A stretch of DNA of 64,000 nucleotides from an uncultured Vicinamibacterales bacterium (GTDB lineage: Bacteria; Acidobacteriota; Vicinamibacteria; Vicinamibacterales; UBA8438). The notes beneath the pieces were generated by a model, which made no database searches, had not been told where the DNA came from, and saw nothing but the letters and a program-made list of their open reading frames with translations. Both the position numbers and the translations under genes were made by a program. Shown here one piece after another: positions 24,954-34,277 of this stretch (the stretch's first letter is position 1; the number at the start of each line of letters is the position of its first letter). The stretch covers positions 4,322,910 to 4,386,909 of the forward strand of contig OY282382.1 of assembly GCA_958295905.1 (NCBI GenBank). Reading direction: 5' to 3'.

Positions 24954-26315
24954 CTAGCGGTACTGGCCGTACACACTGATTCCCAAGTTGGGAAAATAGC
25001 AATAACATCCGGTGGTGCCGACGGGCATCGGACGAGGAACTTGGCATGCGCCGTATTGCGTATAGCACGTATTACTCAGCCTTGGGTATCTGCACTCATT
25101 CCCTGTCCACTCACCACCACGGCTCCTGCACATGTCCGCCAAACGACGTGCTTCGGCACGACGACGTGCTTCGGCACGACGTGCTTCGGCACGACGTGCT
25201 TCGGCACGACGTGCTTCGGCACGACGTTCTTCTTCGGCACGACGTTCTTCTTCGGCACGACGTTCTTCTTCGGCACGACGTTCTTCTTCGGCACGACGTT
25301 CTTCTTCGGCACGACGTTCTTCTTCGGCACGACGTTCTTCTTCGGCACGACGTTCTTCTTCGGCACGACGTTCTTCTTCGGCACGACGTTCGTCAATCGG
25401 GCCGCCACCGCCGTCAATGCGTGCGCGCCGATAACCACTGGCGATGGCCGCCAAACGATCTCTCTTGCCAGGATGCGAGCCACTGCCATGCTCACTGGAG
25501 ATCAACCTCATGACTGCTTGAGCATCCGACAATGATGCTCCCAGTCTTTGCAGCACGAATCAGGAGAATTCGTCCGCTTCCAGTTCGATAGGAGGATGAC
25601 TGCCACGACCGGTGATCGTATGTCCCTGCAGGTGATGGCCGACCTCATGTGCCATCACACTAATGCCGGCCCACCGACTGCCGGTTTGCCGTTCTACCTC
25701 CTCCATGAACGCCGGGTTGTAAAGTAGCAACCGCCGTCCGTTTCGGATCGCGGCAGCAGCATTGTCAACACCTCCCGCACGCACGTCAAAATTCCGTCGC
25801 AGCCCAGTCGCATTCACGACTCGGTCAACTGCCCTCTCCGCCTCACTGTCGGAACGAAACGTATACAACCGCCTTGGCGTCACGCCACCAAAATACCCAT
25901 GCAATGCAACATCGATCTCTAATTCACTCACTTGCATCTGGGCACCGGCACCATCGGCACCTGTTTCTGGCCAATCCAATTCAATCGCCCTCTCACCAAC
26001 ATGGTCCTTCACCCAGCGCAAGACAGCTTCTCTATCGGATGTCGTTGGCGTGCCCGTACCCCCATCAACCCAATAGTGACACGGGTTGCTAGTATCGTCG
26101 TCACTGAGTACGTATCCCTCCGCCTCGAGGAATTCCCTGAACGGTCGGCTGGATCTACGCTCGGCAGTCGAGAAGATTGCACTATGCACACGCTGGCCTG
26201 ACTGAGTTGTGGAATCGCAAAATGCGAAGAACTTCTCCTGCGCCGATACATCGGAGGCGAAAGACGCAGCGATGAGCCACGAACATCCGAAGCCGATCAT
26301 TCCGCTCTTGCTCAT
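24954..26315 (-). pseudogene. Secreted HExxH metalloprotease with one in-frame TGA
   Basis: Read as one frame, 26315 to 24954 gives about 452 residues interrupted once, by TGA at 25560-25562. A signal peptide (MSKSGMIGFG to about 23) is followed by a conserved body and AHEVGHHLQGH, the zinc motif. ELEADEFS supplies the third ligand and aspartate of gluzincins of M48 type. The stop comes next, where relatives usually have Gly (GGA to TGA), and the frame continues FVLQRLGASLSDAQA and SEHGSGSHP. An EERRAE repeat tract and a Cys-rich tail (CYTQYGAC, GCYCYF) complete it. Base composition is visibly more AT-rich than its neighbours. Nonsense mutation, readthrough or sequencing error are all possible. 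Confidence 0.7.
25148..25387. repeat. 18-bp and 15-bp microrepeats encoding a charged tract
   Basis: Five GTGCTTCGGCAC units (25148, 25166, 25181, 25196, 25211) are followed by nine exact 18-bp GTTCTTCTTCGGCACGAC units from 25226 to 25387. On the minus strand they encode nine EERRAE-type hexapeptides, then RRAEA pentapeptides, predicted to form a single long charged helix. Exact repetition suggests slippage and copy-number variation. Confidence 0.9.
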
Positions 26316-26420
26316 TGACTCCCCCAAGGCTCTAGTTTGAAGGCCAATACCTCAAAAGCTCACGGACCGAACAGCGGGTCAATCTCGCCGTCCCGCCCCT
26401 TGCTCCGAAACTGGCCCGGT

Positions 26421-27767
26421 CTACAGCGACAACGGTTCGACGATCTCGCCGGTGCGGCCGGTGCTGTCGGCGAACGCGTCGAGGCGCACCCCCACGTCGT
26501 CGAGCAGGGTCAGGTGGAGGTTCGCCATCGGCGTCAGCTCGTCGTACTTGACGTGGCGCCCGCCGGCGATGCGCGACCCCGCCCCGCTCGCCACGACGAT
26601 GGGCAGGTTGCGGTGGTCGTGGACGTTCGGGTTGCCGAGACCGCTGCCGAGCATGTAGGTCGTGTGGTCGAGCAGGGTGCCGTCGCCGTCCTCGGTCCCC
26701 TTCAGTTGCTCGACCATGTACGCGAAGAGCGACACGTGGTACTGGTTGATCTTCGCGAGCTGGGCGAGCTTCTCGGGGTTGTCGAGGTGGTGCGACGTCG
26801 GGTGGTGCGGCTCGGGCACGCCGATCTGCGGATAGGTGCGGGTGCTCGCCTCGCGCGCCATCTGGAACGTGACGACCCGCGTCAGGTCGGCCCGCAGCGC
26901 GAGCACCTGCAGGTCGACCATCAACTTGACGTGGTCCTCCCACACGTCGGGCACGCTCGTGGGGCGGGTCAGGCCGCTCAGCGGCGAGTCGGCCGCCGAC
27001 GCCTCGGCGCGCTGGATGCGCCGCTCGACCTCGCGCACGGTGTCGAGATACTCGCCGACCCGGTTGCGGTCGCCCGCGCCGAGCTGCGACTGCAGGCGGG
27101 ACATGTCGTCGAGCACCCAGTCGAGGATGCTGCGGTCGCGGCGCAACTGCGCCTTCCGCTGCTCGGGGGTGCCGCCCTTGCCGAACAGGCGCTCGAAGAC
27201 GATGCGGGGGTCCGCCTCGGTGGGGTTCGGGGCGGTCGGCGACGCCCACGACAGGCTGTTCATGTAGGCGCAGGCGAACCCGTTGTCGCAGTTGCCGACC
27301 TGGGCGATGAGGTCGGTGCCGAGCTCGAGCGACGGCAGCGGCGTGTCGCCGCCGACGTTGCGGGCCGCGATCTGGTCGACCGAAGTGCCGTTGACGTAGT
27401 CGCTGCCCTCGGTGCGCTTCGGCCGTACGCAGGTCAGGAACGCCGAGTTGGCCGACGCGTGGTTCCCGGAGATGTGCGCGTCGTTGATCTCGAGGTTGGT
27501 CACGACCGTCACGTTCTCGAGGTGCGGCAGCAGCGGCGACAGGGTCGGCGACAGCGTCGTCATGCGACCCACCTCGGCCGGCGTCCACGGCACCGGGTTC
27601 ATCCCCATCGGGATGTACACGTAGCCGAGCCGCCGCGGCGCCGCCGCGGCCGTGTTGGCCAGCGCGGACGCCGCCGGCGCCATGGCGTCGAGCAGCGGCA
27701 GGGCCAACGTCGCCCCCACGCCACGCAGGAACGTCCGCCGCGGCAGGGCCATCTTGCTGATGATCAT
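26421..27767 (-). CDS. DUF1552 secreted protein (second copy)
   Basis: This 448-residue paralogue of 12364-13707 has the same Tat-like start (KMALPRRTFLRG) and the same motifs: GYVYIPMGMNPVPWTP, NSAFLT and PEPHHPTSHHLDNPEK. Stop and start of the DUF1592/DUF1552 pair overlap by 4 bp at 27764-27767. The metalloprotease gene begins about 100 bp downstream. Confidence 0.9.
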   Translation of the reverse strand: MIISKMALPRRTFLRGVGATLALPLLDAMAPAASALANTAAAAPRRLGYVYIPMGMNPVPWTPAEVGRMTTLSPTLSPLLPHLENVTVVTNLEINDAHISGNHASANSAFLTCVRPKRTEGSDYVNGTSVDQIAARNVGGDTPLPSLELGTDLIAQVGNCDNGFACAYMNSLSWASPTAPNPTEADPRIVFERLFGKGGTPEQRKAQLRRDRSILDWVLDDMSRLQSQLGAGDRNRVGEYLDTVREVERRIQRAEASAADSPLSGLTRPTSVPDVWEDHVKLMVDLQVLALRADLTRVVTFQMAREASTRTYPQIGVPEPHHPTSHHLDNPEKLAQLAKINQYHVSLFAYMVEQLKGTEDGDGTLLDHTTYMLGSGLGNPNVHDHRNLPIVVASGAGSRIAGGRHVKYDELTPMANLHLTLLDDVGVRLDAFADSTGRTGEIVEPLSL

Positions 27768-30172
27768 GACTGCGATCTCCTCATCTGAAAGGGCGGGCTC
27801 TGAACGATACCGAGGACGAGCGACGAGAAGCGATAGCCGTCGCCGGCCGCGGCGTCGACGATCGCGCGAACCGCGGGGCCGTCGGCGGGCTCGACGCCGC
27901 GCCCCAGCGCGTAGATCAGGAGCTTCTCGGTCAAGGTGCCGATGAACACCTCCGGGCGGTCGAGCAGGGCCCGGCGCAGACCGGCCACGCCGTCGAAGGA
28001 CTCGCCGCCGGGCAGGTTTCCGGACGCGTCGATGGCCGCCCCGCCTTCGTCGTCACGCCACCGCCCGATGGCGTCGAAGTTCTCCATCGACAGCCCGGCC
28101 GGGTCCATGATGCGGTGACAGACGGCGCAGGCGGGGTTCCGGCGGTGCGCCACCATCCGCTCGCGCATCGACGTCACCTCGGTCGACGACGCGCTCTCCT
28201 CAAGCGGCGGCACGTTCGGCGGCGGGGGCGGCGGGGGCGTCCCCAGCAGGTTCTCGAGAATCCACTTGCCGCGCAGCACCGGCGACGTCCGCGTGGCGTA
28301 GGACGTCACGGTCAGGATGCTGCCGTGGCCGAGCAACCCGGCGCGGGGGCTGCCCGCCGGCAGGGCGACGCGCCGGAAGTGGTCGCCGTAGATGCCCGGC
28401 ACCCCGTAGTGCGTCGCGACCCGCTCGTTGAGGAACGTGTAGTCCGCGGTGAGCAGGTCGGTCACGCTGCGGTCTTCCTCGACGACGCTCCCGAACAGAA
28501 GCTGCGTCTCGGTGCGGAACCCCTGCCGCAGGTTGTCGTCGAAGTCGGGGAAGGCGCGCGCGTCGGGCGTGACGGCGTCGAGGTTCCGCAGGTGCAGCCA
28601 CTGCGACGCGAAGTTCGTGGTCAGGGCCTCGGCGCGGGGGTCGGCCAGCATGCGCCGCACCTGGGCCCGCAGCACGCCGGCGTCGCGCAGGCGGCCCGCC
28701 GCCGCCACGTCGATCAGCTCGTCGTCGGGCAGGCTGCTCCACAGGAAGAACGACAGGCGCGAGGCCAGCTCGAGGCCGCTGACGGGATACGCGGTGCCGG
28801 CGTCCACCCCCGCAGGATCGCGCTCGATGCGGAACAGGAACTCGGGGCTGGTCAGCAAGGCCCGCAGGGCGGTCTCGACGCCGGCCTCGAACCCGCCCTC
28901 GGCAACCCCTTCCCGATAGAACCCGGTCAGTTGCTCAATGTCGCCGAAGGTGACGGGACGCCGGTAGGCGCGCCGGGCCAGCGAGGCGATGATCGCGGCG
29001 GCGCACGCCTCGGCCTCCTCCACGGCGGCGTCTGCGGGGCGGCACGAAAAGATGCGGTCACGGCTCGGCGTCCCGCCGATGCCCGAGGGATTGAACGGCC
29101 CCGCGATCGAGATGGTGCGCACCGCCGGCTGCTGCCGGGGGTGGCGGTCCATGTTGTAGTGGGCGTCGTAGGGCTGCCGGGTCGTCTCAAGCAGGGCCGA
29201 GTTCTTCTTGATGAAGGCGGCGGCCACCCGGTGCGGGCCCGCGGTGACCGGCAGACGCACGTTCAGGTGGTTGTCGATCCCCTCGTCCGCGTAGTAAGTG
29301 GCGTTGGCCTGAATCACCATGTTCGTGCTCGGCTCCATGGTGAAGAGCCCCAGCCGCTCGCCGTCGAGGGTCAGCTCCACCTCGTGCGGCTCGGTCAACC
29401 CCTCGACGTTCTCGTTGCGGTTGCGCTGCAGGCGGACCTGAATCTCGTACTCGCCGTCGAACGGGAAGACGTGGTCGACGACGGTCCCTCCGCGGGTGCC
29501 GAACGGCAGGCCGTCGACGTGGTCCTCCTGGGTGCGGTCGGCGGGCACGACCACCACCCGGCTGCCCGGGGCGGGCGCGCGGCTGCCCACGGCCAGCTCG
29601 GCGACGGTCCGGGCGGCGGCGAGATACCGCTCCATCAGGGTCGGCGACAACCCCCCGCTGTTCACGTTGTCGAACCCGAAGGCGGCGTCGTCGCGCGGCA
29701 GCAGCGCGGTGACGTCGATCTCCAGCGCCAGCAGGTCGCGGACCGCGTTCTGATACTCGGTCCGGTTCAGCCGCCGGAAGGTCTCGGTGCGGCCGGGATC
29801 GGGACGGGCCCCCGCCGCCTCGTCGAGCGCGGTCTCGAGATAGGTCAGGAGGCGCCGGCGGGTCGCGGCATCGGGACGCGGACGCGGACGCGGGGGCATC
29901 GCGCCCGCGCGCAGCTTCCTGACGACCTTCTCCCAGACCTCCGCGTGCGCGGCGACGTCAGCAACGTCCACGCCTTCCAGCGACAGCCCGCCCGTCTGGA
30001 GACGGTCGCTGTGGCAGGTGACGCAGTACCGGGCGAGGACGGCCCGCTCGGAGGCGGCCGACTCGACGCCGGCGGACGCGGACGAAACCGGCTGCGCTTC
30101 CGCGGCGGCCGCCGGCAGGGCGAGACTTGCGAAACAGACGACGGCGCGCCGCACGAGCCGACTCATCAACAT
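27764..30172 (-). CDS. Secreted cytochrome-like protein, DUF1592 family (second copy)
   Basis: This protein of about 802 residues parallels 9959-12367 along its whole length. It has a signal peptide (MLMSRLVRRAVVCFASLA, ending AEAQ), CVTCH near residues 50-54, RRLNRTEYQNAVRDLLALE, SRLSFFLWSSLPDDEL and CAVCH before GLSMENFDAIGRWR. Starts at 30193 (with GGAGG upstream) and 30166 are also possible. A TAGAAT box on the minus strand at 30228-30233 is a candidate -10. Confidence 0.88.
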   Translation of the reverse strand: MLMSRLVRRAVVCFASLALPAAAAEAQPVSSASAGVESAASERAVLARYCVTCHSDRLQTGGLSLEGVDVADVAAHAEVWEKVVRKLRAGAMPPRPRPRPDAATRRRLLTYLETALDEAAGARPDPGRTETFRRLNRTEYQNAVRDLLALEIDVTALLPRDDAAFGFDNVNSGGLSPTLMERYLAAARTVAELAVGSRAPAPGSRVVVVPADRTQEDHVDGLPFGTRGGTVVDHVFPFDGEYEIQVRLQRNRNENVEGLTEPHEVELTLDGERLGLFTMEPSTNMVIQANATYYADEGIDNHLNVRLPVTAGPHRVAAAFIKKNSALLETTRQPYDAHYNMDRHPRQQPAVRTISIAGPFNPSGIGGTPSRDRIFSCRPADAAVEEAEACAAAIIASLARRAYRRPVTFGDIEQLTGFYREGVAEGGFEAGVETALRALLTSPEFLFRIERDPAGVDAGTAYPVSGLELASRLSFFLWSSLPDDELIDVAAAGRLRDAGVLRAQVRRMLADPRAEALTTNFASQWLHLRNLDAVTPDARAFPDFDDNLRQGFRTETQLLFGSVVEEDRSVTDLLTADYTFLNERVATHYGVPGIYGDHFRRVALPAGSPRAGLLGHGSILTVTSYATRTSPVLRGKWILENLLGTPPPPPPPNVPPLEESASSTEVTSMRERMVAHRRNPACAVCHRIMDPAGLSMENFDAIGRWRDDEGGAAIDASGNLPGGESFDGVAGLRRALLDRPEVFIGTLTEKLLIYALGRGVEPADGPAVRAIVDAAAGDGYRFSSLVLGIVQSPPFQMRRSQS

Positions 30173-30327
30173 CCGCTCCACGCCTCCCGTCATCCAAGCC
30201 TCCAGTGCGGGTTGTGCGATCCGGCGCATTCTACCCCATGATGGACATCGGATCACCTCGGGGACCTCGGGGACCACCATCGGGGTTCGGTCCTCGGATA
30301 CGCGCGTGCTATTCTGACAGCGAGGTC

Positions 30328-30762
30328 ATGGCCGATTCCACGGTGCCAGCCCAGGTCCCCTTGTTCCCGCGTCGGCAGGGCCGCCCGCAGGCGCCTGCAC
30401 CCGGCGAGTGCTTCTCCCGCGGAAAGGCGTCTCTCCACTTCGGCCGCGCGGAGGACTTCTACGCGGCGTGGCCCGCTCCGATCTGCCTGATCTCGGACGG
30501 CCCGTACGGTGTCGATGGCTTCCCCGGCGATCGCCGCACGGCAGAGTCGTTGGCTGACTGGTACGAACCCCATGTCCGCGCGTGGAGCACTCGTTCGACG
30601 CCAGCCACCACCTTGTGGTTCTGGAACACCGAGATCGGTTGGGCCAACGTCCATCCAGTGCTTGCGGAGTACGGCTCGTTTCTCAGTGGTCGGGAGTACT
30701 ACGCCGCCGAGACGGTACCTGAGTTCTACGTCGCCGCCGCGGAGAGGCTGGCCGCAACGTGA
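30328..30762 (+). pseudogene. Truncated DNA methyltransferase (N4/N6 type)
   Basis: The 144-residue frame starts normally (MADSTVPAQV). It carries ISDGPYGVDGFPGD, the DPPY-like catalytic motif, then ADWYEPHVRAW and TTLWFWNTEIGWANVHPVL, a hallmark of a site-specific DNA methyltransferase family. After VLAEYG the similarity stops. The usual W-x-K-G region and the C-terminal S-adenosylmethionine-binding FxGxG part are missing; relatives are about twice as long. The 200 bp downstream hold short frames only. I take it as a remnant left by deletion. No restriction enzyme gene is adjacent. Confidence 0.65.
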
Positions 30763-31087
30763 AAGGCGAACGTGCCCCCGGCGTTCCTGCCCCGCCGGAG
30801 CGAAATCTACCTCTCGAATCCGCGCTCACCATCCTGGGTGAGCTTGTAAAGCCTGCTCAACTTGGGGGATTGACCGCGATGTTCCTGCGCTACGCGGGCC
30901 GACCAAGCGACCGTGACGGGGACCAGCGACGAAGGCGCTTGGTTCTTGGAATCATTTAAGAGATTCTCCTATCGGAAGCCTGCCCCCGGTCGGGATCGCC
31001 CCGGCAGCCCGCGGCGCGGGTATTGCGCGCACGGCCCGCGCAAGGCATGATGCGCGTACGCGATACGATGTGCCCGGAGGACGTGCC

Positions 31088-32161
31088 ATGAGCCGACGAT
31101 ACGGTGTTTCGCTGCTGGCGGCGGTCATCATCGGCGTGGTCCCCCCCGCGGCGGCGGGTCAGCCGGCCGAGGGTCCGGATCTCCGCACGCCCTGGGGCCA
31201 TCCCGACCTGCAGGGAATCTGGACCAGCGCCACCTACACGCCGCTGGAGCGCCCCGAGGCCTTCGCCGACCGCGCGTTCCTCACCGCGGAAGAGGCGGCC
31301 GGGCTCGCGGCCCTGGTGGCCGAGGACGGGGTCGATCCGTTGCGGGCGCGCGGCATTCTCGCAGCCGAGACGGAGGAGGAGCGGCTGGCCGTGACCCGGC
31401 AGACGCAGGAGAACATCCACTACGACAACGCCGTCTGGCTGACGGAAGAGCAGCGGAAGACGTTCTCGAGCCGACGCACCTCCCTGATCGTCGATCCGCC
31501 GAGCGGACGGATCCCGCCGCGCATCCCGGAGGCGGTGGAGCGCGAGGCGGCGCGCCGGCAGGCCAGCCGGCATCTCGTCCACAACATCGAGGAGCCTTCG
31601 TACGACGGCTTCCACACGCGCACCCTGCAGGAGCGCTGCCTGGTCTGGCGGCACGAGGGCCCGCCGATGGTGCCGCCGTCCTACAACGACATGCTCCAGA
31701 TCTTCCAGACCCCGGATCACGTCGTCGTCATGCAGGAGATGAGCAACAACCCGCCCCGCATCATCCCCCTCGGCCGCCCCCATCTACCGTCGCGCATCCG
31801 GCAGTGGCCCGGCGACTCCCGCGGGCGCTGGGAGGGCGGCACGCTGGTGGTCGACACGATCAACTTCAACGAGAAGACCCACTACGAGGGCTCGACCGAG
31901 GCGTTGCACGTCGTCGAGCGCTTCACCCGCGTCGACGCGGAGACGATCCGGTACGAATTCACGGTGCAGGACGACAGGACGTGGGCGCAGCCGTGGAGCG
32001 CGGAGTTCCCGCTGATGAAGCGCGGCGGCCCCCTCTACGAATACGCGTGCCACGAAGGGAACCACGACATCCGGCACATTCTCGAGGTCGCGAGGAACGT
32101 CGAGCGGCAGGTGACCGGGCGGGTGGAGGACAAGGGAGAGGAGCGGGTCTCGTCGCGGTAG
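31088..32161 (+). CDS. Secreted protein of unknown function, acidobacterial type
   Basis: This is a 357-residue protein with a signal peptide (1 to about 24, ending AAAGQ). The mature start, TPWGHPDLQGIWTSATYTP, and later blocks (YNDMLQIFQTPDHVVVMQEM, SRGRWEGGTLVVDTINF, FTRVDAETIRYEFTVQD) are typical of a large secreted family I have seen in Acidobacteriota, without assigned function. ATG 31088 is preferred to 31070 because GGAGG lies upstream and the signal peptide begins there. Confidence 0.75.
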   Translation: MSRRYGVSLLAAVIIGVVPPAAAGQPAEGPDLRTPWGHPDLQGIWTSATYTPLERPEAFADRAFLTAEEAAGLAALVAEDGVDPLRARGILAAETEEERLAVTRQTQENIHYDNAVWLTEEQRKTFSSRRTSLIVDPPSGRIPPRIPEAVEREAARRQASRHLVHNIEEPSYDGFHTRTLQERCLVWRHEGPPMVPPSYNDMLQIFQTPDHVVVMQEMSNNPPRIIPLGRPHLPSRIRQWPGDSRGRWEGGTLVVDTINFNEKTHYEGSTEALHVVERFTRVDAETIRYEFTVQDDRTWAQPWSAEFPLMKRGGPLYEYACHEGNHDIRHILEVARNVERQVTGRVEDKGEERVSSR

Positions 32162-32470
32162 CTGGAAGTTCCGCCGGCGCAAGACTCCTGCGGCGCAAGC
32201 TCCCCGCCCGGAAACCGTCGCCGGAGTCGGCGCCGCCCGGCGGAGCCGCCGGCGCCGACTCCGGCCGGGCGTGAAAGGCGCTCCAGCAGCAACCGGGTTG
32301 CGCCGCCCGGCGGAACGGCCGCCCCGACATCCGGCTGGGCGCGAAGGGGCGCTTCAAGCAGCAACCGGGTTGCGCCGCCGCCGGGCAGAGCAGCCGCCCC
32401 GCCGCCGGCGGGAGGCGCGGGCGCCTGAATCCGGCCATCGCGGCCCTGCGGCTCGGCCCGCCGCCCCGGG
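32162..32470. repeat. GC-rich intergenic repeats before rfbB
   Basis: AGCAGCAACCGGGTTGCGCC occurs at 32285 and 32357, 72 bp apart, each containing the palindrome GCAACC-G-GGTTGC. GGAGTCGGCGCCG pairs with CGGCGCCGACTCC nearby (about 32220-32264). There is no coding evidence. The segment resembles other palindromic gap fillers of this window. Confidence 0.6.
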
Positions 32471-32485
32471 CACGGAGGACGACCA

Positions 32486-33547
32486 CTGCTGGCAGAGACC
32501 CTGCTCGTCACCGGCGGCGCCGGCTTCATCGGGTCGAACCTCGTCCGGCACGCGCTGGACCACGCGGCGGACCGCCTCGTCGTCGTCGACAAGCTCACCT
32601 ACGCCGGCAGCCGGTCGAACCTCGCGGGGGTGCTCGACCACCCGCGGCTGACGCTGATCGAGGCGGACATCGCGGACCGCGCGGCGATGGAGCAGGTTTT
32701 CCGGGCGCACCGGCCGCGGGCGGTCGTCAACCTCGCGGCCGAGTCGCACGTCGACCGGTCGATTCACCGCCCCCGGTCGTTCATCGACGCCAACATCGTG
32801 GGCACGTCCGTGCTCCTCGAGTGCGCCAGAACGCAGATGGCCGGCGGGGACCGCCGCGGGGGCGCGGGATTCCGCTTTCTCCACGTATCGACCGACGAGG
32901 TCTACGGCTCCCTCGGCCCGACCGGGCGCTTCCGCGAGGACAGCCCCTACGCGCCCAACTCCCCCTACGCGGCGAGCAAGGCGGCAGCCGACCATCTCGT
33001 CCGCGCCTGGTGCCGCACCTACCGCCTGCCGGCGCTCGTCACCCACTGCTCCAACAACTACGGCGAATACCAGTTCCCCGAGAAGCTGATCCCGTTGATG
33101 ATTCTCAACGCCCTGGACGGCCGCCCGCTGCCGATCTACGGGGACGGCGGGCACGTGCGCGACTGGCTGCACGTCGACGACCACTGCGCGGCGCTGCTGC
33201 GGGTGCTGTCGGACGGGACCCCCGGCGAGCGCTACAACGTCGGCGGCGGCAACGAGCGCACCAATCTGGAGATCGTCGATCTGGTCTGCGACGCCCTCGA
33301 CGAGCTGTCGCCCGCCGCGTCCAACCCGGCGCTGGGCGGCGGCGGGAGCTACCGCGCCCTCAAGACGTTCGTGCCGGACCGGCCGGGCCACGACCGCCGC
33401 TACGCCATCGACGCCTCCCGCATCGCCGGCGAACTGGGCTGGCGCCCGCGGCGCCCGTTCCGGCAGGGGCTGCGCGACACGGTCCGCTGGTACGTCGAGC
33501 ACCGCGACTGGTGCGCCCGGCGGCTGTCCGCCGGGGAAGTCCGGTAG
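32486..33547 (+). CDS. rfbB: dTDP-glucose 4,6-dehydratase
   Basis: This enzyme converts dTDP-glucose to dTDP-4-keto-6-deoxyglucose for surface polysaccharides. The Rossmann start TLLVTGGAGFIGSNLV, ESHVDRS, STDEVYG (catalytic T-D-E) and YAASKAAADH (YxxxK) are intact in about 353 residues. The coenzyme-binding strand lies upstream of the first GTG (32630). The only plausible start is CTG at 32486 (or 32489), 6 nt after GGAGGA, and TGA at 32426 closes the frame upstream. rfbA, rfbC and rfbD are not adjacent. Confidence 0.88.
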   Translation: MLAETLLVTGGAGFIGSNLVRHALDHAADRLVVVDKLTYAGSRSNLAGVLDHPRLTLIEADIADRAAMEQVFRAHRPRAVVNLAAESHVDRSIHRPRSFIDANIVGTSVLLECARTQMAGGDRRGGAGFRFLHVSTDEVYGSLGPTGRFREDSPYAPNSPYAASKAAADHLVRAWCRTYRLPALVTHCSNNYGEYQFPEKLIPLMILNALDGRPLPIYGDGGHVRDWLHVDDHCAALLRVLSDGTPGERYNVGGGNERTNLEIVDLVCDALDELSPAASNPALGGGGSYRALKTFVPDRPGHDRRYAIDASRIAGELGWRPRRPFRQGLRDTVRWYVEHRDWCARRLSAGEVR

Positions 33548-33683
33548 GGACGCCCTTGCCGTCCGCGGGCCCTTTCAGCCCGCGGGCGCCACCGCGGTCC
33601 CCGAAGCCGCGCGGGGTCTCCCCCTGCGGGCGCTTGGGGAGCGCGGGGGGAACCGTGGGTTGCGCTATATAGTGTTCACTTCG

Positions 33684-34250
33684 ATGCTGTCCACATCATC
33701 ACGGCCGGTCGTCGGCGTCATGGGGGCGAGCCGCGAGCCGCATACCGAGCGGTCGCGGCGCGTCGGCGCGTGGCTTGCCCGCGCCGGCTATCACCTGTTG
33801 ACGGGCGGCGGGCCGGGCGTGATGGCGGCCGTCACCGAAGCGTTCGTCGCGGTGACGGATCGCCGCGGCCTCGCCGTCGGCGTCCTGCCCGCGGACGGCC
33901 GCCGCGCCCCCGGGGGGGCCGAGGTCCGGCCGCCGCCGGGGTACCCGAACCCCTGGGTCGAACTGGCGATAGCCACGCATCTCGACAGCCTCGGAGAACG
34001 CAGCGGCGACGAACGGTCGCGCAATCACGTGAACGTCCTGTCGTCCGACGTCCTGATCTTCCTGCCCGGCTCGGCCGGGACCGCGAGCGAAGCGAGGCTT
34101 GCGGTGTGGTACGGGAAACCCTCGATCGCCTACCTCGATACGCGCGCCGACGTACCGGGCCTGCCGGACGCGATTCCCATGGAGCCGGCGTTCGCGCGGA
34201 TCGAAGCGTTCGTGCGGAACGCCTGCGCGCGTCGCCGCGGGGGCCGATGA
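33684..34250 (+). CDS. SLOG-domain protein (TIGR00725/lysine-decarboxylase-like fold)
   Basis: The 188-residue protein has a Rossmann-like SLOG fold: VVGVMGASREPH, LTGGGPGVMAAVTEAF (glycine-rich nucleotide loop) and LIFLPGSAGTASEARLA (PGGxGTxxE-type motif). Such proteins bind nucleotides or their derivatives, and some are cytokinin-activating enzymes or molybdenum-cofactor carriers. The substrate here is unknown. The ATG at 33684 has a TATAGT box 10 nt upstream, so the leader would be very short. Confidence 0.75.
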   Translation: MLSTSSRPVVGVMGASREPHTERSRRVGAWLARAGYHLLTGGGPGVMAAVTEAFVAVTDRRGLAVGVLPADGRRAPGGAEVRPPPGYPNPWVELAIATHLDSLGERSGDERSRNHVNVLSSDVLIFLPGSAGTASEARLAVWYGKPSIAYLDTRADVPGLPDAIPMEPAFARIEAFVRNACARRRGGR

Positions 34251-34277
34251 CCTGATTCCACGCACGGGGCCGATGAC

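Noticed and set aside
25148..25222. Array of GTGC-TTCG-GCAC hairpins with stable tetraloops
   Set aside because: The pattern follows from the coding repeat on the minus strand; no evidence for a structured RNA.
25076..25495. Minus-strand frame with VPKKN repeats
   Set aside because: Alternative frame of the protease repeat tract; any frame through an 18-bp repeat gives a repetitive peptide.
25560..25562. TGA as selenocysteine
   Set aside because: Relatives are expected to have Gly here, not Cys, and no insertion hairpin is obvious; a nonsense change is simpler.
30759..30959. 66-codon frame after the methyltransferase remnant
   Set aside because: No family match, poor start context and it lies in decayed sequence.
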